The notes below the pieces were generated by a model. The model did no database searches. It was not told where the DNA came from and saw only the letters and a list, made by a program, of their open reading frames with translations. Positions 11,852 through 26,600 of a stretch of DNA of 64,000 nucleotides are shown here, piece by piece. Every line of letters begins with the position of its first letter. Position 1 is the stretch's first letter. Source of the stretch: Phoronis australis. Its lineage: Eukaryota > Phoronida > Phoronidae. Location of the stretch: contig NMRA01000104.1 in the NCBI GenBank assembly GCA_002633005.1, positions 83,009 through 147,008 on the forward strand, written 5' to 3'. A program made the translations under genes and the position numbers.

Positions 11852-13353
11852 CATGTTAAAACAGCCCAGATGTGTAGATAGATTTTGCAAAATGAGCAAC
11901 ACAGGTGAGGAAAGTGACACGAGGTCTCCATATTTGCGAGACTTAAAAACCTTATGCAAGAGCACGCCATTAGCAGCAACGGGCCATCTCCAACTTTTTC
12001 TGTAGACAGGGTATCTTGCAAGTAGACTGCTGTGTCAAAAAGAAATGGCAACTTCTTGTTTTTATTTTTGTCAATGTCAAAACATTTCAAGAAATAAATC
12101 ACACAGGGAACCCAGAACAAACACAGTAACCTGTGTGTGCTTTTTATTAACATCCCAACAGGTCAAAACAACCATGACAACAAATCACTCGTTTCAAAAG
12201 CAGCCAATCTCGTATTCGAGTCTCCTAAATTGATGCATAAGTTAGTAATATTCCAGCCACAATTTTCACCAGCATTTGTTGCTTCAGCCTGGCCACTGTG
12301 GTTACATTCAATAAAAAGGGACTGACACAACTATGATGATCCGCGTGCGTGTGTGTCGCAGATTCAACAGGAATTTCTTGGGAAGGTGGACAAATATTTG
12401 TGAATGCATAGCAGCCGACAGCTTCTCTTTCACTGCGAAAATATTTTGCTTGTAGAAGCTCTGAGTGACTCACTTTTTGTGTCATGACTAATTCTCTCCA
12501 ATGACACTATTGCACAATGTTGACACGTGACCCAAATGTTGAGGATATTGGACACATTTGAAATTAAAACATTTGGTGGCCTGCTTTGAACTAAAACTAG
12601 ATTAAAACATTTTTCTGTAGATAAAGAGAAGTTCAGCATTGTGCGCGACATCCTCTGCATACTAAATATTCACAATTTTATTACAACACGGGCATAAACA
12701 TTATGTTCAAAAACTAGTAATGAAAAATTGAAAACCATGCCCCCAAATTCACTTCTTGGTATTTGGACACAACCATTAGTTATAATAATCGCATCATTTC
12801 ACTTGGTGATAAGAACTGATCAAAATTGGTTATAAAAGAAAATCTACATTCACAAACTAAATTTTAATCCTCACTAAATGCCATTCTTAAAGCAACTGTA
12901 CACCCAGTTGCATAAAAGTTACACACCTGACGTCATACAGCAATCTTCTGGATAAGTTGGAAGTTTTATGCAACCTAGCCCAGCTTTCCCTCACAAAATG
13001 ATGTCGACCACTTACTAATGAGATATTGGTGTTGAACTGTTCCTTAGTCTACTTGGAAATGGATTTCAGGGCTTCAATGAAATCGTTATTACTTGACATT
13101 AGTTTCCATTAGTTGGTTTACAGCAGCATGTCATTTGATGCCCCAGTCTCGATGAACATTGAACAGTTGCATCTTTGCAAACTTGGAAATCATTTTTCAT
13201 CTGATAATGATCAGTAAGTGGTCTAACTCGAAAGTTTGCTTCTTGGACAGAGCATGTGTTTACACTTATAAGTTAAATGTAGATCAAGTCATCAAGATGT
13301 AGATTACCTGTTGCAGGCATTCTGATCTAGTAGATTTTTCGATTGAAGGACTG

Positions 13354-13932
13354 AGGGCTGTTCCAGTAAAATCTGTATGGGAGGGGGGAAGGCACCTTTT
13401 TTTTGCACCCACCACCCATATTTTTCATTTATTTCTTCAGCCTACCACCCGTAATTTTTTATAAGTTTGAAATGCAACCACCCGTAATTTTTTTTTGTTC
13501 TTGTGGTTGACTGCACAGGCGCTTGAGTTTATCTGTTCCTCCATCACCACTAACGTCATTCATTACTAAGAAAACATATGTTTCTTATATATGGTTATTT
13601 ATATTAGCCATCGAGAAATTCGAGCACCTGTGGTTAAATGGTGTTATGGGCATGCCGATGAGGAGATCGGAGGGAGTGACAAAGTCGGAGCTCTTTGCAA
13701 GTTGCATTTTTGTTTCAGTTTTTGATTCTGTGCAGATTGTTTATAAAATTTACTAAAATTACCCATCATCAAACATTTATGGCCCAATGAAACAACAACG
13801 ACCTGTAAATTAAAATTTTTTTGAAGTACGACCACCAGCCACTTTGAATTTAAGTCAAACGCAACCACCCATAAATTTTTATTTCAGTTGCCTTCCCCTC
13901 CCCTCCCACACAGATTTTGCTGGAACAGCCCT
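13354..13932. mobile_element. MITE-like element with AGGGCTGTTCCAG termini (full-size copy)
   Basis: Left end AGGGCTGTTCCAGTAAAAT then CTGTATGGGAGGGGGGAAGGCA; the right end is the near-exact reverse complement over about 40 bp. Inside, the motif ACCACCCGTAATTTTT and its variants recur near both ends. Length about 580 bp with no transposase. A shorter relative with the same right end lies at 26445-26629. Confidence 0.75.
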
Positions 13933-14650
13933 GAGATGGAATGATAAGCCATCAGATTATATTTTGGAATTGTGTTGACGTACACTAAATAAATGTAGGG
14001 CAGTGACCAGCGCCATGTTTCCAACATCACCTCACAAAATCTTCACAGAATTCCGTGTTTTTTTTCTCTAAAAGTTGTTGTTTTACAACATTTTAAACAA
14101 GTGCCGTAAAACAAGTCAACGTTTCACTAAAATAAATGGAGGTTTTATCTAAAATAATGTATTCCTTAAACCTGTGATCTCACAAAGATGTTGCAACCAA
14201 AGAGTTGCCACACGTGTAAGTCGAGACTTGTGGCCGAAAGTTCTTAAGTGAAACAGGCCCCAGGCCCAGAAACGATTCAGGACTAACTTGAAAGTTAAAA
14301 GATCAGTAACTAATCATTAGAATTGAGAGCTGTTTCTGAAACTCTCAATTCAAAATGTCCCAGAGAAGATTTGAATGTGTAAAAATGTTCAACAGTAAGT
14401 GTCAAATTAATATAATATAAAACAATACAGCAGTGAGATGATGAGCTATTCAACTTATTTTAACCTAATGAAAACACGTCTTATGTCCTACTCATGTGGG
14501 TTCTCATATGTAAACAATAACGTAAAACATTGTTTTATAATTATGTTAATTTTTCTAGTGGTACATAAAGCACTAGCATCACCGTGTAGATCCACCAACT
14601 GTCTTCAACCATTACAATGATGATTCAGATTGCACTTCGGGCTGTGGTCT

Positions 14651-17600
14651 TCACTGATCGGTCTCAGTATTGGAGCTTGACAACATTTCTTCACGCTTGG
14701 TTTTCAGCCACATTTCTATCTTAGCCTTCACATCTTTATTTGATTGTACCATGTCCATGGTGAGAGGACTTCTGTTGAATGGGTCTGTCTGATCACTACC
14801 AAGAAATGGGCACACACCGTAACTTTGACTCATAAATACAAGATATGAGAAAACTGATCAGGACACAAGACTGACTTCGAAACAATATTAAAAGGATACC
14901 AAACCCAATTTTGGCCTATCAGTAGACACTAAAAACGATTTTCTCATCCAGTTATCTGGAACACAATAATGCTCTGTAACTTCATAAGTTTGGAGGAAAA
15001 TTTGAAAACTCCTTTCAAAGTCTGATAAAGGGGTAAGTTCCATGACTTCAGCTGCTTGATGATATTAGGATTCCCTATACCACAGCCACACTACTACAAA
15101 CATTAGTAATGCTGCTACACCTGGTGTAGATGACCTTAACCACCTAAAACATACATGACTAACTCAATGAAAATGACCTAAAGATGCCAGGCTCACTCAA
15201 TGAGAATGACAGATTCAAACATGGACTTCCTACCTTAGTATATGCCTGGCTATAGTGCTCCTGTCCACAGTCATTTTAGATGATGGTAGCATTACGGGAT
15301 CTTTCATCAAAGTTCCCATGATTGGGTCGAGATACTCTTCTGGGGCATCATTCATGAACTCGTCTTCCGCTTGCTGTCTGCTGGCTACAAGCTGGAAATA
15401 AATGTTGTCAGCCATTTTGATATGGAACTACAATATGGCTGTTTTCAGCTCACTAACTATAGTTAACTACAGTCAGCGGGAATAGAAATAAGACGTGTAC
15501 TGAAGCAAGCACGTGAATGTAGTCTGATCAATCAAGTCTATAGAGTGTCTATAAATTAAGAATCTGATAGTAAAGCAATGCACATTATTTAATGAGAAGT
15601 TATAATAATTATTGTTATTGCAAACATTTAGGTGCAGTTCATTAATTATTTGGGACATTTGAAATTATTCAGTTAACTTGCAACTCTTTGGAAGATGCCA
15701 TATTGCGTGTACACAAGCCCAAGTCCTTAGCATAATAGTACTATTCTTAGGTTCAAAGGTTAATAGTTCAACCTCAAGGGCTAACTGCTGGTCTTAGTGC
15801 GGATACATACACTTATCACACAATACAAAAATTACAACTTGCAATCAATCACAAACCAGACAGTGTTTAACCACAACTTCAGTGACAAACCTGGATTCTT
15901 TGAGCTAGTTCTGCAAAAGCCACTCTGACCTCTGGCGGTCTGTTAATCTTCTCCAGCACACGCTCGGCTTGTGGGAATAAGTCCTTAGAATACGACCTGC
16001 CATCATTAATGATGGACAGCTGGAACCCTTCGCACCCACCAAGATTGAGATAGAGCTGACAGATGTCTGACACCAACAACTGTGGCTTGAACTCGTACTC
16101 ATCAAAGTTTTTCACCTTTAGGTTTCGCTTTTTCGGTCCAACCTGTAAATGACCAATATCCAGCTTTGATACTCAACAGAAGTCATGTTTGGAAGTATAA
16201 TGATTGTTGTCTTGATAGAACTTTGCAATTTTCTCTTTTAAGAGGATTTACTCTTTTCTGGTTTCAATTTCTTCTTATTTGATTTCCAATTTCCTCTTTT
16301 TTCATTTCTTTTTATTGTCATTTTGACTATTTTCATGCAAAAACGTTTACTTCTGATCAGTTAAATTTTACAACACAAAAAATATTTCTATCACGCAATC
16401 TTTTTTGTCAGTAGGCTTTTAGTCGTGCCTGTGAAAGGGACATGGGAATACATCAGGCTTGGAATGACCAATGACAAAAAAGAGGAAAATTCCAATCCCT
16501 GACCATGGTTGGCAGAACAGTTTGGCTACACCCTCGTATCTCACATCACATGCTATTGAGAAAGGACAATGCAGTTTGTGAAAAATGTGTACATCACATA
16601 CCTGGATCCAGGGGGTCAAGGGGGTCCTTACACTCCTTTTCCCTTGATTTTATTGACATCAAATCTAGAATTTTCGAATTGTTGACTTAGACCCCACCTT
16701 TTTAAAAAGTCTCGATTCGAGCTCAACTGTTAAAAAATCCTGGATCGCTCCTCCGTCATGACTAGTCACAATGCTACTGCAGTCATAGTGCTACCACTGA
16801 ATTAAGGGCTTTTGTTTCTTGACAAATGGGTAGGTCAAAGTTACACATATTTGGAAAGTTTTCACTCTGGGTTTCAGCCAATCAGAGGACAGGAGTATCA
16901 GAGGTCATCCAAATATTACAAGCAGTCCTCATGATCTCACCAGCTTACCCAACCCAGTGACCAGCAATACATAACATTTTATCAAAATGACCAAAATAGT
17001 CACATGACTTACCAGATGAAGCAGAAAGTAATTTAACATGGCAGCAATGCGGTCAACCATAATGGAATGTGTGAAGATAGACGTGATCTCTTGTGTAAGC
17101 AGCTCTAATGTGTGAATCGTATCTCGACTCTGGATATTGTGAAATCGGGCCAACATGGAGACCTGGCGTAAGTTGGACTCTCGCTCAGCCCTCTGGGGGG
17201 CGCTGAGCTCGCTCACCTCACCCCTGTCCTCTTCTTCCTGTTTTTCTTTAATTTGCTGCATGTACTGAAAAGAGAAAAGTGGAACTATGAAAGGCAATTG
17301 TTAAGAGTAGAGTCTTGCAAGATCATGCCAGTGTTTAACAAAATTATTCTCACATCCTTAATCACCCATAATTAAAAAAACCTGTTATGAACAGATTTTT
17401 CAGAGCCAATTTATTCAAATTTTTAAATTCAAGACGGAAATTTTTAGGGAATACATGACTGCATTTATCTGTGGAAAACCCTCTCTGGCAAGGGATAATG
17501 GAGTCATCTGCCGCTCTTTTTTGGTTGAAATTGTATTTCACTTGACATATATTGGGAAACTGGTGGATAGGGATTCTGATGATAATATCAATTGCTTTGT

Positions 17601-20600
17601 TTTTGAAATGATCATTTTACATTTAGGGACTCCAGCCTGAGGAGGGTGCCTGGTCATCCATAACCCCTCCTTCCTTGCTTCTTGTTTATATCCTTTCCCA
17701 CTCGCTGAGGGGTGCCCCAACGATGGAGTAAATTGTCCCTATTTCCTGTGAAATTGTACCACCTTTTATGTTAAAGAAGGTAATCTTTAGAGAGGATCAT
17801 CCAATGATCAATTTAACTGTAACTGGTTTCCATTTTTTAATGATTTCACCTTTCATATTGAGGTGTTTCCTTTCAGATGGTTCTTCTCTTGGAGGGACGG
17901 CTACTCTATAAATCCGGCACAATAACGCATGTAGATAAAACTTTAAAATGGTTGAGAAATACCACAGAACATAGTCATGTGAAGCTTGAAGATGATTATT
18001 AGTGAATTACACAACGAGAATATTCTCAATGGCTTTATAACGATAAAAATGCCAATACTTCTCCCCAAAAAATTGCAAGAACAGTTCTTTTGAAGTTCGT
18101 TATTAGAAAAGCATCCCCTAAAAAGGGAGTTTTTTGTACAATACTCACATGCGCACCACTATCAGGATTTTTTGATGAGTATGTGCAGTGCACAGTCTAA
18201 CTGATAAAAAGTCTCTAAGTACATGTACTGCTAATCATAAACAAAGATTTCTGCAATGCTGGATAACAAGTTTGAGTCATGAACTCTTACAGGATACTGT
18301 TGGAATGAGCCTGAATTCAGGTTATCTATTGACTAAATTTGGACAATTTCTTGGAAGAGATGATCAAAATATTCCGCAAATTCAGACTACATCTATGTTC
18401 AGTGAGGCATCATTGTCCACTTTTTTAAAGAGTTTAATTGGCAAAAAAAAACTATGAATCGGTTTTTGCAGATGAACTTTCCCCAAACTGAACCCTAATA
18501 AAGTGACCTTTGGCCTCATTTTTACTTTTCTATCCAAAGTTTTCAAGACTATGTTCCATCTACTCAATTCCAAGGTGATGCTATTCCTTACGGTATTTCT
18601 CCGCATTTCACAGCCGGCGGTAAGAGTTTCTTACATTACATTTATAGCACCTAAAGAGTGATTTTGGCAGTACATTCTTTTAGCAACCTAAGAAGTAAAT
18701 TACAAGAAGAAATTTTCTAAAGATCAAATTTACCCAAACACATGTGTGTAATTTGTCCAGGTCACAAATAAGTGAAATTTTGTTGACCCATGGCTATCTT
18801 GTTATGAATTAGTTGTTGCCCCCACAATAATATTTTCCTTCCCACAGACTTGCATTAAAATCCCATTTATTCTATAACGGAAGTTGAGTTTTCTCATTAC
18901 AAGTGCCTTGTGAGTGAGTGGGTGTAATTGGTGAATTCTAGTTATGTCAGCAACTTTAGATTCTAAATCTAATGAATACAGGGATGACCATGTGAGTGGT
19001 GCTCGACTAAAAGTTAATTAGAGAGGACACAACTTAGAGATTACCACATACTTAAGTAAGTACTCACTGATAATGCTTCATCTAACAAGAATATAGCATC
19101 ATTCATCAGTAAATTAATAAATCGAAGAAACAGAGGGGAGTCTGTGGCTTCGATGTTTTCTTCGGCTTGAATAGCCAGGTCCTGCAAAACAAATTAAACC
19201 AATCAGATTCAAGGAAGACATCTTGTCCTGATTAAGGCTAGCAGTTAACAATATGGGAATGCCAAGGTATTGTTTCAACATCACTTACAAATAAGTGAAC
19301 AAACAAGATGTGTAACACACACTTAGCAAAACTGAATGAAAAACTTAAAAGTGAGATTGACGGTTTAAGCACGAACAGCAACCACCACCACACCTACATC
19401 CATGGCACCAAATGTTAATCCTACAAAAGTGCAATGAGGAATCAACCAATAAAACAGCAGTCATGAAAACAGAAGAAAAATTGAATATATTTAGAGCATA
19501 TGAAAGGTAAACCTTGATGAGATTTACATACATAACAAACTTCAGAAGATTCCTTCAAATGATTGCGAAGCAAGAGCTCTGAGAGTGATTATTCAAAAAA
19601 GGATATTACAGCATCAGTTTGAGTTCAATTTCGCTCCAGAACAATAAGCCTCGAGCTTTTCACGAGATACGCGATGTGTGTAAATTTCACGACTTTGTAA
19701 ATCAGACCTGTAGCACGAGTGTGATAGATCAACAAAATGGTGATCTTGAATAACTTGAGAATGGTGAATCACAACGAGAAAAGGGTGGCATAATTCAGAG
19801 TGCTAGATGCAATGCAAACTCAGTCATGGCAAAACAACATACTTGGCTTTTGCCAATTAATAACACTTAAATTTATTTTTGAAATTAGGCATGATTTATT
19901 TCATTTGTTACTTAACTCGACTTTTTGCCAGGGCTTTGAATGACCAATCCCACAAAAGAGGAAAAATTTCCAAGTTATGAATTGTTCCACAAATACATAA
20001 GCTTGTGTGATAGAAATATTTTTTGTGCTGTGAGATAACTGAAATGAATGGTTTTGGGTAAATAAAGTCAAAATAATAATAAAAAAGAGACAAAAAAGAG
20101 GAAACTGGAAATTGAAACCAAAAAAGACGAAATCCTCTTAAATGAGGAAAATTCCAAGCCCTGCTTCACATACCATTAGTGCAATGCAGTTAGGGTTTCA
20201 TTTCTTTGTAACACATTAACTAGTCAAAGTTCAGAGTAAAATGACCACCACACAGTTTCACAGTAACTAGTTGCACAATACAGTTGATGTATTTTTCAAT
20301 TCAAACACAAATTTTGTACTGATATTTGACAAATTAACTGCATCTAACTTATGAAAGCGACTAAATCATGTTTATTCATAATAGTATAAAATCAAAAACA
20401 CTGTCAACAACAACAAACCTTGATTGCACTTTTGTGTACGTCGTGTTTCCAGATGAAATCTAGAATCTTGTACATGGGCCGTCTGTAGTTGAACTTTTGT
20501 TCAAATTCCACGCTCTGTCCAGTCATCTCAATGCTAACAAAGACGTGCAGCAGCACGGGTCCAATAAAGCTTGCCAGAGGGTGATCTGTGAACATCCTGT

Positions 20601-23600
20601 CCCTGTGTAAACTGAAATAACAGATGATAGGTATGGATATTGAGTAAAGATCCTACTGAGAAATGTCATCAACTTTACAAAAAATTTAACCAACAACCTT
20701 CAGCCACAGGAATCTGAAAACAAAGGCAACTAAAATTAGCCTGGCATGATAAACCACTTCACCTTTGAAATGGAATTCCTTATTTTTGTAATTACTTGGT
20801 CAAATTAGTTAGAAACACAACATATAGCGGCGGTGTGAATATGAAGTTCGTTGAAAATTGCTAAATTTTTAGGAACAAGTTTTGTGTCGAAAATGATTTG
20901 TCGTAAATCAACCAATCATGTCTAGCAAGTATCATGACGTGGTGTTGGGGAATAGTACTGCATAATGCGGTCTATTTGAGCCCCCAAGGTACGTCATTAG
21001 TGCAAAGGTCACCTATTTGCAGAATTTTTGTTTTCACATTAATTTACAAATTGTCAATGAATACAACTGCACTTTGCTTTGAGTAAATGATGTTAAAATA
21101 GCACTGTCGTACAGGTCCTGCTATACATTTAAACATAGTTAGGAGCATGCAAATACATCTTTAAAGTCAATTTTGATTGGTTTCTTACAGAAAAAATCCA
21201 GTTAGTCCTGAAAAAATTACAGTAAAAATTCTACAGCTTGGGAATGAAAATTCAATTATTTTGCTCAAAGTTGGAGCTTGGCCCAAATTTTTCACTGGAC
21301 TCGACTTCTGGTAATTAAACGGGATGACTGGAAGCTAACATTGGAAATCTGTGATTTCTAATAGAGTCATAAAAATAACAGTAAGTGCTTAAGTTCCGAT
21401 CCAAGCTTATATACCAACAACCCCAAAATGAGTTTTTTTGGCCCTAAAACCAATTATGTCCCTTAATGTGTTCATGCCCATTTCCCTGCATTGAACAAGT
21501 TTTAATAAACATCAAATTTGCTCCCCAAGATGAGTATATTTCATTAAATTGAAATTTTTATTATTATTATTATTTTTCAATCTCCGCTTGTTTGTGAAAA
21601 TAAAGTTCAGAATTTTTGGTGGTTGGGCACTGAATTGAAGATCCCCTCATCCTATTCATGTAGTCACCCATTAAAAGTTATGTGGAAAATGAAACAGACT
21701 GGAGACGGGCAGAAATGGGAAACCTTGACCAAAAACATGCTGTCATCATCCATGTGGGTCTACTCAAATTGTAACAAGTTTCTCCCATGTTTATTCAGTT
21801 CCTTCTCAGCCTTATCCCATCCCGTGGCATCAAAATTCTTGAGAGTGTAGTGAGAGCCACTTTGTTGAGACAAGACTCATCTAACGATGAGCAGTGGGTT
21901 GAAGGAAGCCTATTTAGTTCTACTCATCCCCTCATGACTCACTTGGAGAGCATGCCCATGCTACCCATTGCTGTCTCATCCCCAGCAGGCATCAAATCTT
22001 CTAGAGCCTGAGCTAGGCGTGCTCTCAAGTGAGGGTTCTTCATTCTCTCAGGACTTCCCATGAACACAAGAATCCAGGTCATCACATGGTTCACCTGGTC
22101 TCCAAGAACCTGTTGAGTGTATCAATTACACAAGGCTTACCGTGTGGTAGGTCAACCAAAACTAGTGACAAATGTCATCTTGCAAATCATAAAGGTAGGG
22201 TTGGTAATGGAAGTGAACAACAAATTATCACCCAGCTTTTCAGATTTTTGACATAACTTTACTGTGATAAATGGCAAACTTATCTCAATGCCACATGGTG
22301 ATTAGCATGTGATCAATGACAACTCCAAATGCCCAACAGACATGGGTAAATACTGCACAATGAGAGAGCGCCCTCTGGTATTCCACAAAGTGACTATTAA
22401 GTAATACCAAATGTAATGAGAACATTGTATAGTTAACATATTACACATCACTGATTGAAACTTGTCTGCAAGCCTACCATTCATTTTGTGCTCCCTATTA
22501 AGCAAGAAACGGCAACTTTGCAACACGCACCTCACTTTGTGTGTTTGTGACCCTTTAATGACCTTTGTAATAATTTTTCTGCCAAAAGATGAGACACAAT
22601 TTGTCCAGAAATCAAGCAGTTTAGGGCATAATATGGCACGCAAGTGAACTTTACTATATTTTCATAAAAGGAGCACCAGATAAATGCTATATCATCTTAA
22701 AACTCCTACCACGGCTACAATTACACTTACACAACAATATCTGAAGTCTTTGAATAAAGGAAAACTATCAAATGAATTTAGGCAAAAAATTTTGTCTTGA
22801 ACTTCATAAGATTGTATCATACCATACAGTAATGTCTATTGACCACTCTCTATATATCAGGACAAGTAAAATGAATAAGCCTCATAGCCTTCATCCAGCC
22901 AAGTCAAGGACGAGTTATAACTAACATCATATGCAAGAGGTGCAGTTTAGAGGGACAGCAACCAAATTACCCTGAAGAAATAATGAAGAATACACAAAAC
23001 TTTAGTCATGTCTTGTGTTATGGTACCATATACCTCAAAGGTCTGGTCTCTAAACTTCCTTGTAAACAGCATCAAGTCGGCTACATTTGTAACAATGTAT
23101 TCTGGTACTGTACTCAGAGGACCAGGCACCAGCTGGGGTAGAGGGAACGTCACCTCGCTGAACTCGTTCATATCTGGACAGACTGCTAGGTGTGTCAACC
23201 ATGTTACAGTAGCAACATTCAGGTTCAAACTTAATTCTAGCAGATGTGGGTTTGACAGCACAGCTTTCATGGACAGGTAGGATGACATCACTGTGAATGA
23301 TAAGATATGATGATCAAGACATGGAAGGTACTGTAATATTATGGGATGGCTAGACACTCGAAACCAAAACTATTCCGTAAACTATTAAGTAAGTGCAATT
23401 TAATGAAAACAATCTGCGGTAGAATGAGATCAGCCAGGGAAGATTGCAACCAGTGGTCAGAAATAACATAGTTTATGAATGCACGTCATATGGGTGCATG
23501 TTTTCATCCTCATTATCGTAAACAGCTACACAGAGAGAAAACCAGAATGATTTGATCATTACTAACATATATAGTGAGCAAATCATAATGGCTTGATCAG

Positions 23601-26600
23601 TATTATATAGTGAGCAAATCATAATGGCTTGATCACTATTATATAGTGAGCAAATCAGGATGTCCTAATCATTACTACATAGTGAGCAAAACACTATTAT
23701 ATAGTGAGCAAACCATAATGGCTTGATCACTATTATATAGTGAGCAAACCATAATGGCTTGATCACTATTATATAGTGAGCAAACCATAATGGCTTGATC
23801 ACTATTATATAGTGAGCAAACCATAATGACTTGATCACTATTGTATAGTGAGCAAACCATAATGGCTTGATCACTATTATATAGTGAGCAAATCAGGATG
23901 TCCTAATCATTACTACATAGTGAGCAATCTAAGATGTCACCAGCAGCAACCTAAAAGTAGTCACAACTAACTTCTGACATTTTGTCAAATTCTCTGTAGA
24001 ATATTGAAGTAAAACAAATTGTTTGTGAAAATTGAAATGCATAGGAACAATGAAACTGACTTTTTTCAAATCGCTGCTCGACCCGCCTGACAGGGTCTGA
24101 GGAGGCAGCGCCACTGTTCATCATCTCATGGTAGAGGGTCTGAAGTTGGTGCAGTTCACGACTCAGTTTGGTGAAACGTTCAAACAACACATGGAAACCA
24201 ATGTGTACACAGTAATGAGTCATGAAGAAGCACTCTGTGATGAAGTTATACTGGTCCACTTGCACTGCCCCCTGTTGTCCATCTTCAATGGAAATTAAAC
24301 AGGTCTCCTTCGGATCACCTTAGGGACAGAAAGTATCAACTTTGAAATATGAACAATGACTTTGTACACTCAGATATATAGATGCTATCTCACAAGTACA
24401 GTTTTTGAATGCCACAATATCTTGAACTAGAATGGACATATTATAAGCAGATTTACAAAACACCAGGTATAGTTTACCATAAAAACAGAAAAAGCCAGTT
24501 CTTGACAATCTGAAACTTCAAACTCTGGTCAGAGAATATGCTCCACTCCAACACTCACAAATCATGTGAATCCCACGGTTCTTAGCCTCTTCATCGCTGC
24601 TCACTGTTGACACGCAGTAAGTGGGTTGAACCTTCAGTAAATCAGGACAGCATGGTTTGGCAAATCGTTGACACAGACGCAGCATAACTGTACATAAGTT
24701 GATAAAGAAGCCGTCACCAGCGTACATCAGGCTGAACATTTGTTGGGGCATCATTTGAGATGACCAAAGCTTGGCTCGACCTGTAGTATATGAACACATA
24801 ATATAGAAGCCAGTTCTTAATAAAAGACTCTTCACAAACAATATAATAGCTCTGTGAATCTTGTCCTTCAACTCAATAAATGCTATAAGATGTACCCTTG
24901 TGTACACCATTGTTACAATGTGTCACGTAATCTAGTGCATAATTTTCCATGTGTAATACACAAACACTACCATAGATTTCAGTTAGAAAAATTGACTCAG
25001 TCACCATAAAACTGCTACAAACCTACATTCTGCCCAATAAGTATAGTTCGCTAGTAGCCCTTCGTTTACACAAACTTCATTAAAGACACGACTAAGACTT
25101 TTTGTTAGGGCTCCTGATGCTAGTATGTTAACTTCGTAATTTCGGAACAGTCTCTTTCTCTTTGTTACTTTATTCCTGCACACCAGAAGAAATTACGAAG
25201 TTAACGTACTAGCATCAAGCTCACTAACAAAAAGTCGAGTCGTGTCTTTAATGAAGTCCGTCCGATAAGCGAACTTTCAATTTAGACCATCTACCATGAC
25301 AAAATTGGTCTCAAATTGTGACAAGCGAATATGTAAGGCCTGATCTCAAGTAGTACCCAACTGTCAGCTCTTTCAAAGCCCTGAATTCCTCTCCAATCAA
25401 ACTAAAAAATAATTTGAGACCAGTTTCTAAATCATCATTTCATGTGCCATGTAGTGGTAATTAGGTCAAGTCAAAACTTTACTTGAATAAATCAAGTCAG
25501 CAATGGTGAATCTTTGTGCTGAAGCTTTCAATGAATTTAATTCGGTTGATGATTTTATCATGAGTAATTAAAAACTCTAACTCGCCGTATCAAAAACGAA
25601 ATAAATCTTAGCATTTCATAAATTGTTTCCATTTCAAAATTTGGACCAAAACAATGGTTTTCAAAGATGACACTGCAAGTGGCTTTTACAAGCATAGCGA
25701 TAATATTCTTTCGTAGATGCAGCCTATGGTTGTTGTACTCACCTGCATTTGCATGTAAGCAGTTCCCAATCCATGATAACATGGCATGTTTACAGCCTGG
25801 GGACAGTTTGAGAATGTTGTAAAACACAGTGAATAACTTATCGGTTACATTGCGAGTCATTATCCAGATGTTGTTCTCCAGTATTTCTAACTCTTGTTTA
25901 GGTGTTCGCACAACACTGCTAAAGAACTCAAAAGGGCCATTCTCAGACCGTGGCAGACAGCTGACATCCAAAAGTAATCCAAACAAAGTGTTCTCATATA
26001 CTTTTCCATTACTTTTGTCTGTTGGTGTACTAAATTTAACGAGTGCCTGAAATACAGATAATCGTAAGTCAGTGGGGCAAACATTTGTAACAAGTACAAA
26101 TTTCAACATCCTATATAAATTACAATTACAAATAAAACATACTGTAATTTTAAGCCTCTTATGAATGACGCAACGGACCAAAATATCTTTCCTTCGTATT
26201 TCACACAGAAGATGACATAAATAATATTGTTTCATGATGCAATCCCGAAAAAGTGGTGCGTAGATTAATCACTAGCAAGTACACCAACAAGAGTTGCAAA
26301 GCAGCCACAAGATTTTCAGATCANAAATCAAGTTGCCCATGACTTGATTAATGGCTTAGTGAACATATTGCACTCTGTTCACTGGCAATATGGGCTTTTT
26401 TGTATTGGGTTAAGTTAGGATATATGCATTTCGTTTTGACTTTTGAGGGCTGAAGTAACCAACCTGTCAACATTAACAGGTCAAAAAATACCACCCATTT
26501 TTAATGGATCACTTCTTACAGGAACGACCACCTATAATTTGTGTTTTTTTCTGAAGACAACCACCCATGAATTTTTATTTCTACTGCCGTCCCCCCCCCT

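Larger units (their letters stand above)
11343..14650. other. Tail-to-tail intergenic region with 3' UTRs
   Basis: Lies between the stops of the DUF3715 gene (plus) and UBE4A (minus). It contains the probable 3' UTR of the former up to the AATAAA at 11846, a large inverted-repeat element (13354-13932), and a hairpin at about 14321-14352 (GAATTGAGAG ... CTCTCAATTC) that would lie in the UBE4A 3' UTR. A CCAATAGGGGGCACTA motif at about 11408 resembles the core in the ~170-bp repeats. No coding exon recognised. Confidence 0.5.

Noticed and set aside
23665-23874. Two minus-strand open frames with repeated [12 protein letters not shown]-like peptides
   Set aside because: They are produced by the 36-bp minisatellite, a multiple of three, in a UBE4A intron; there is no unique coding sequence.
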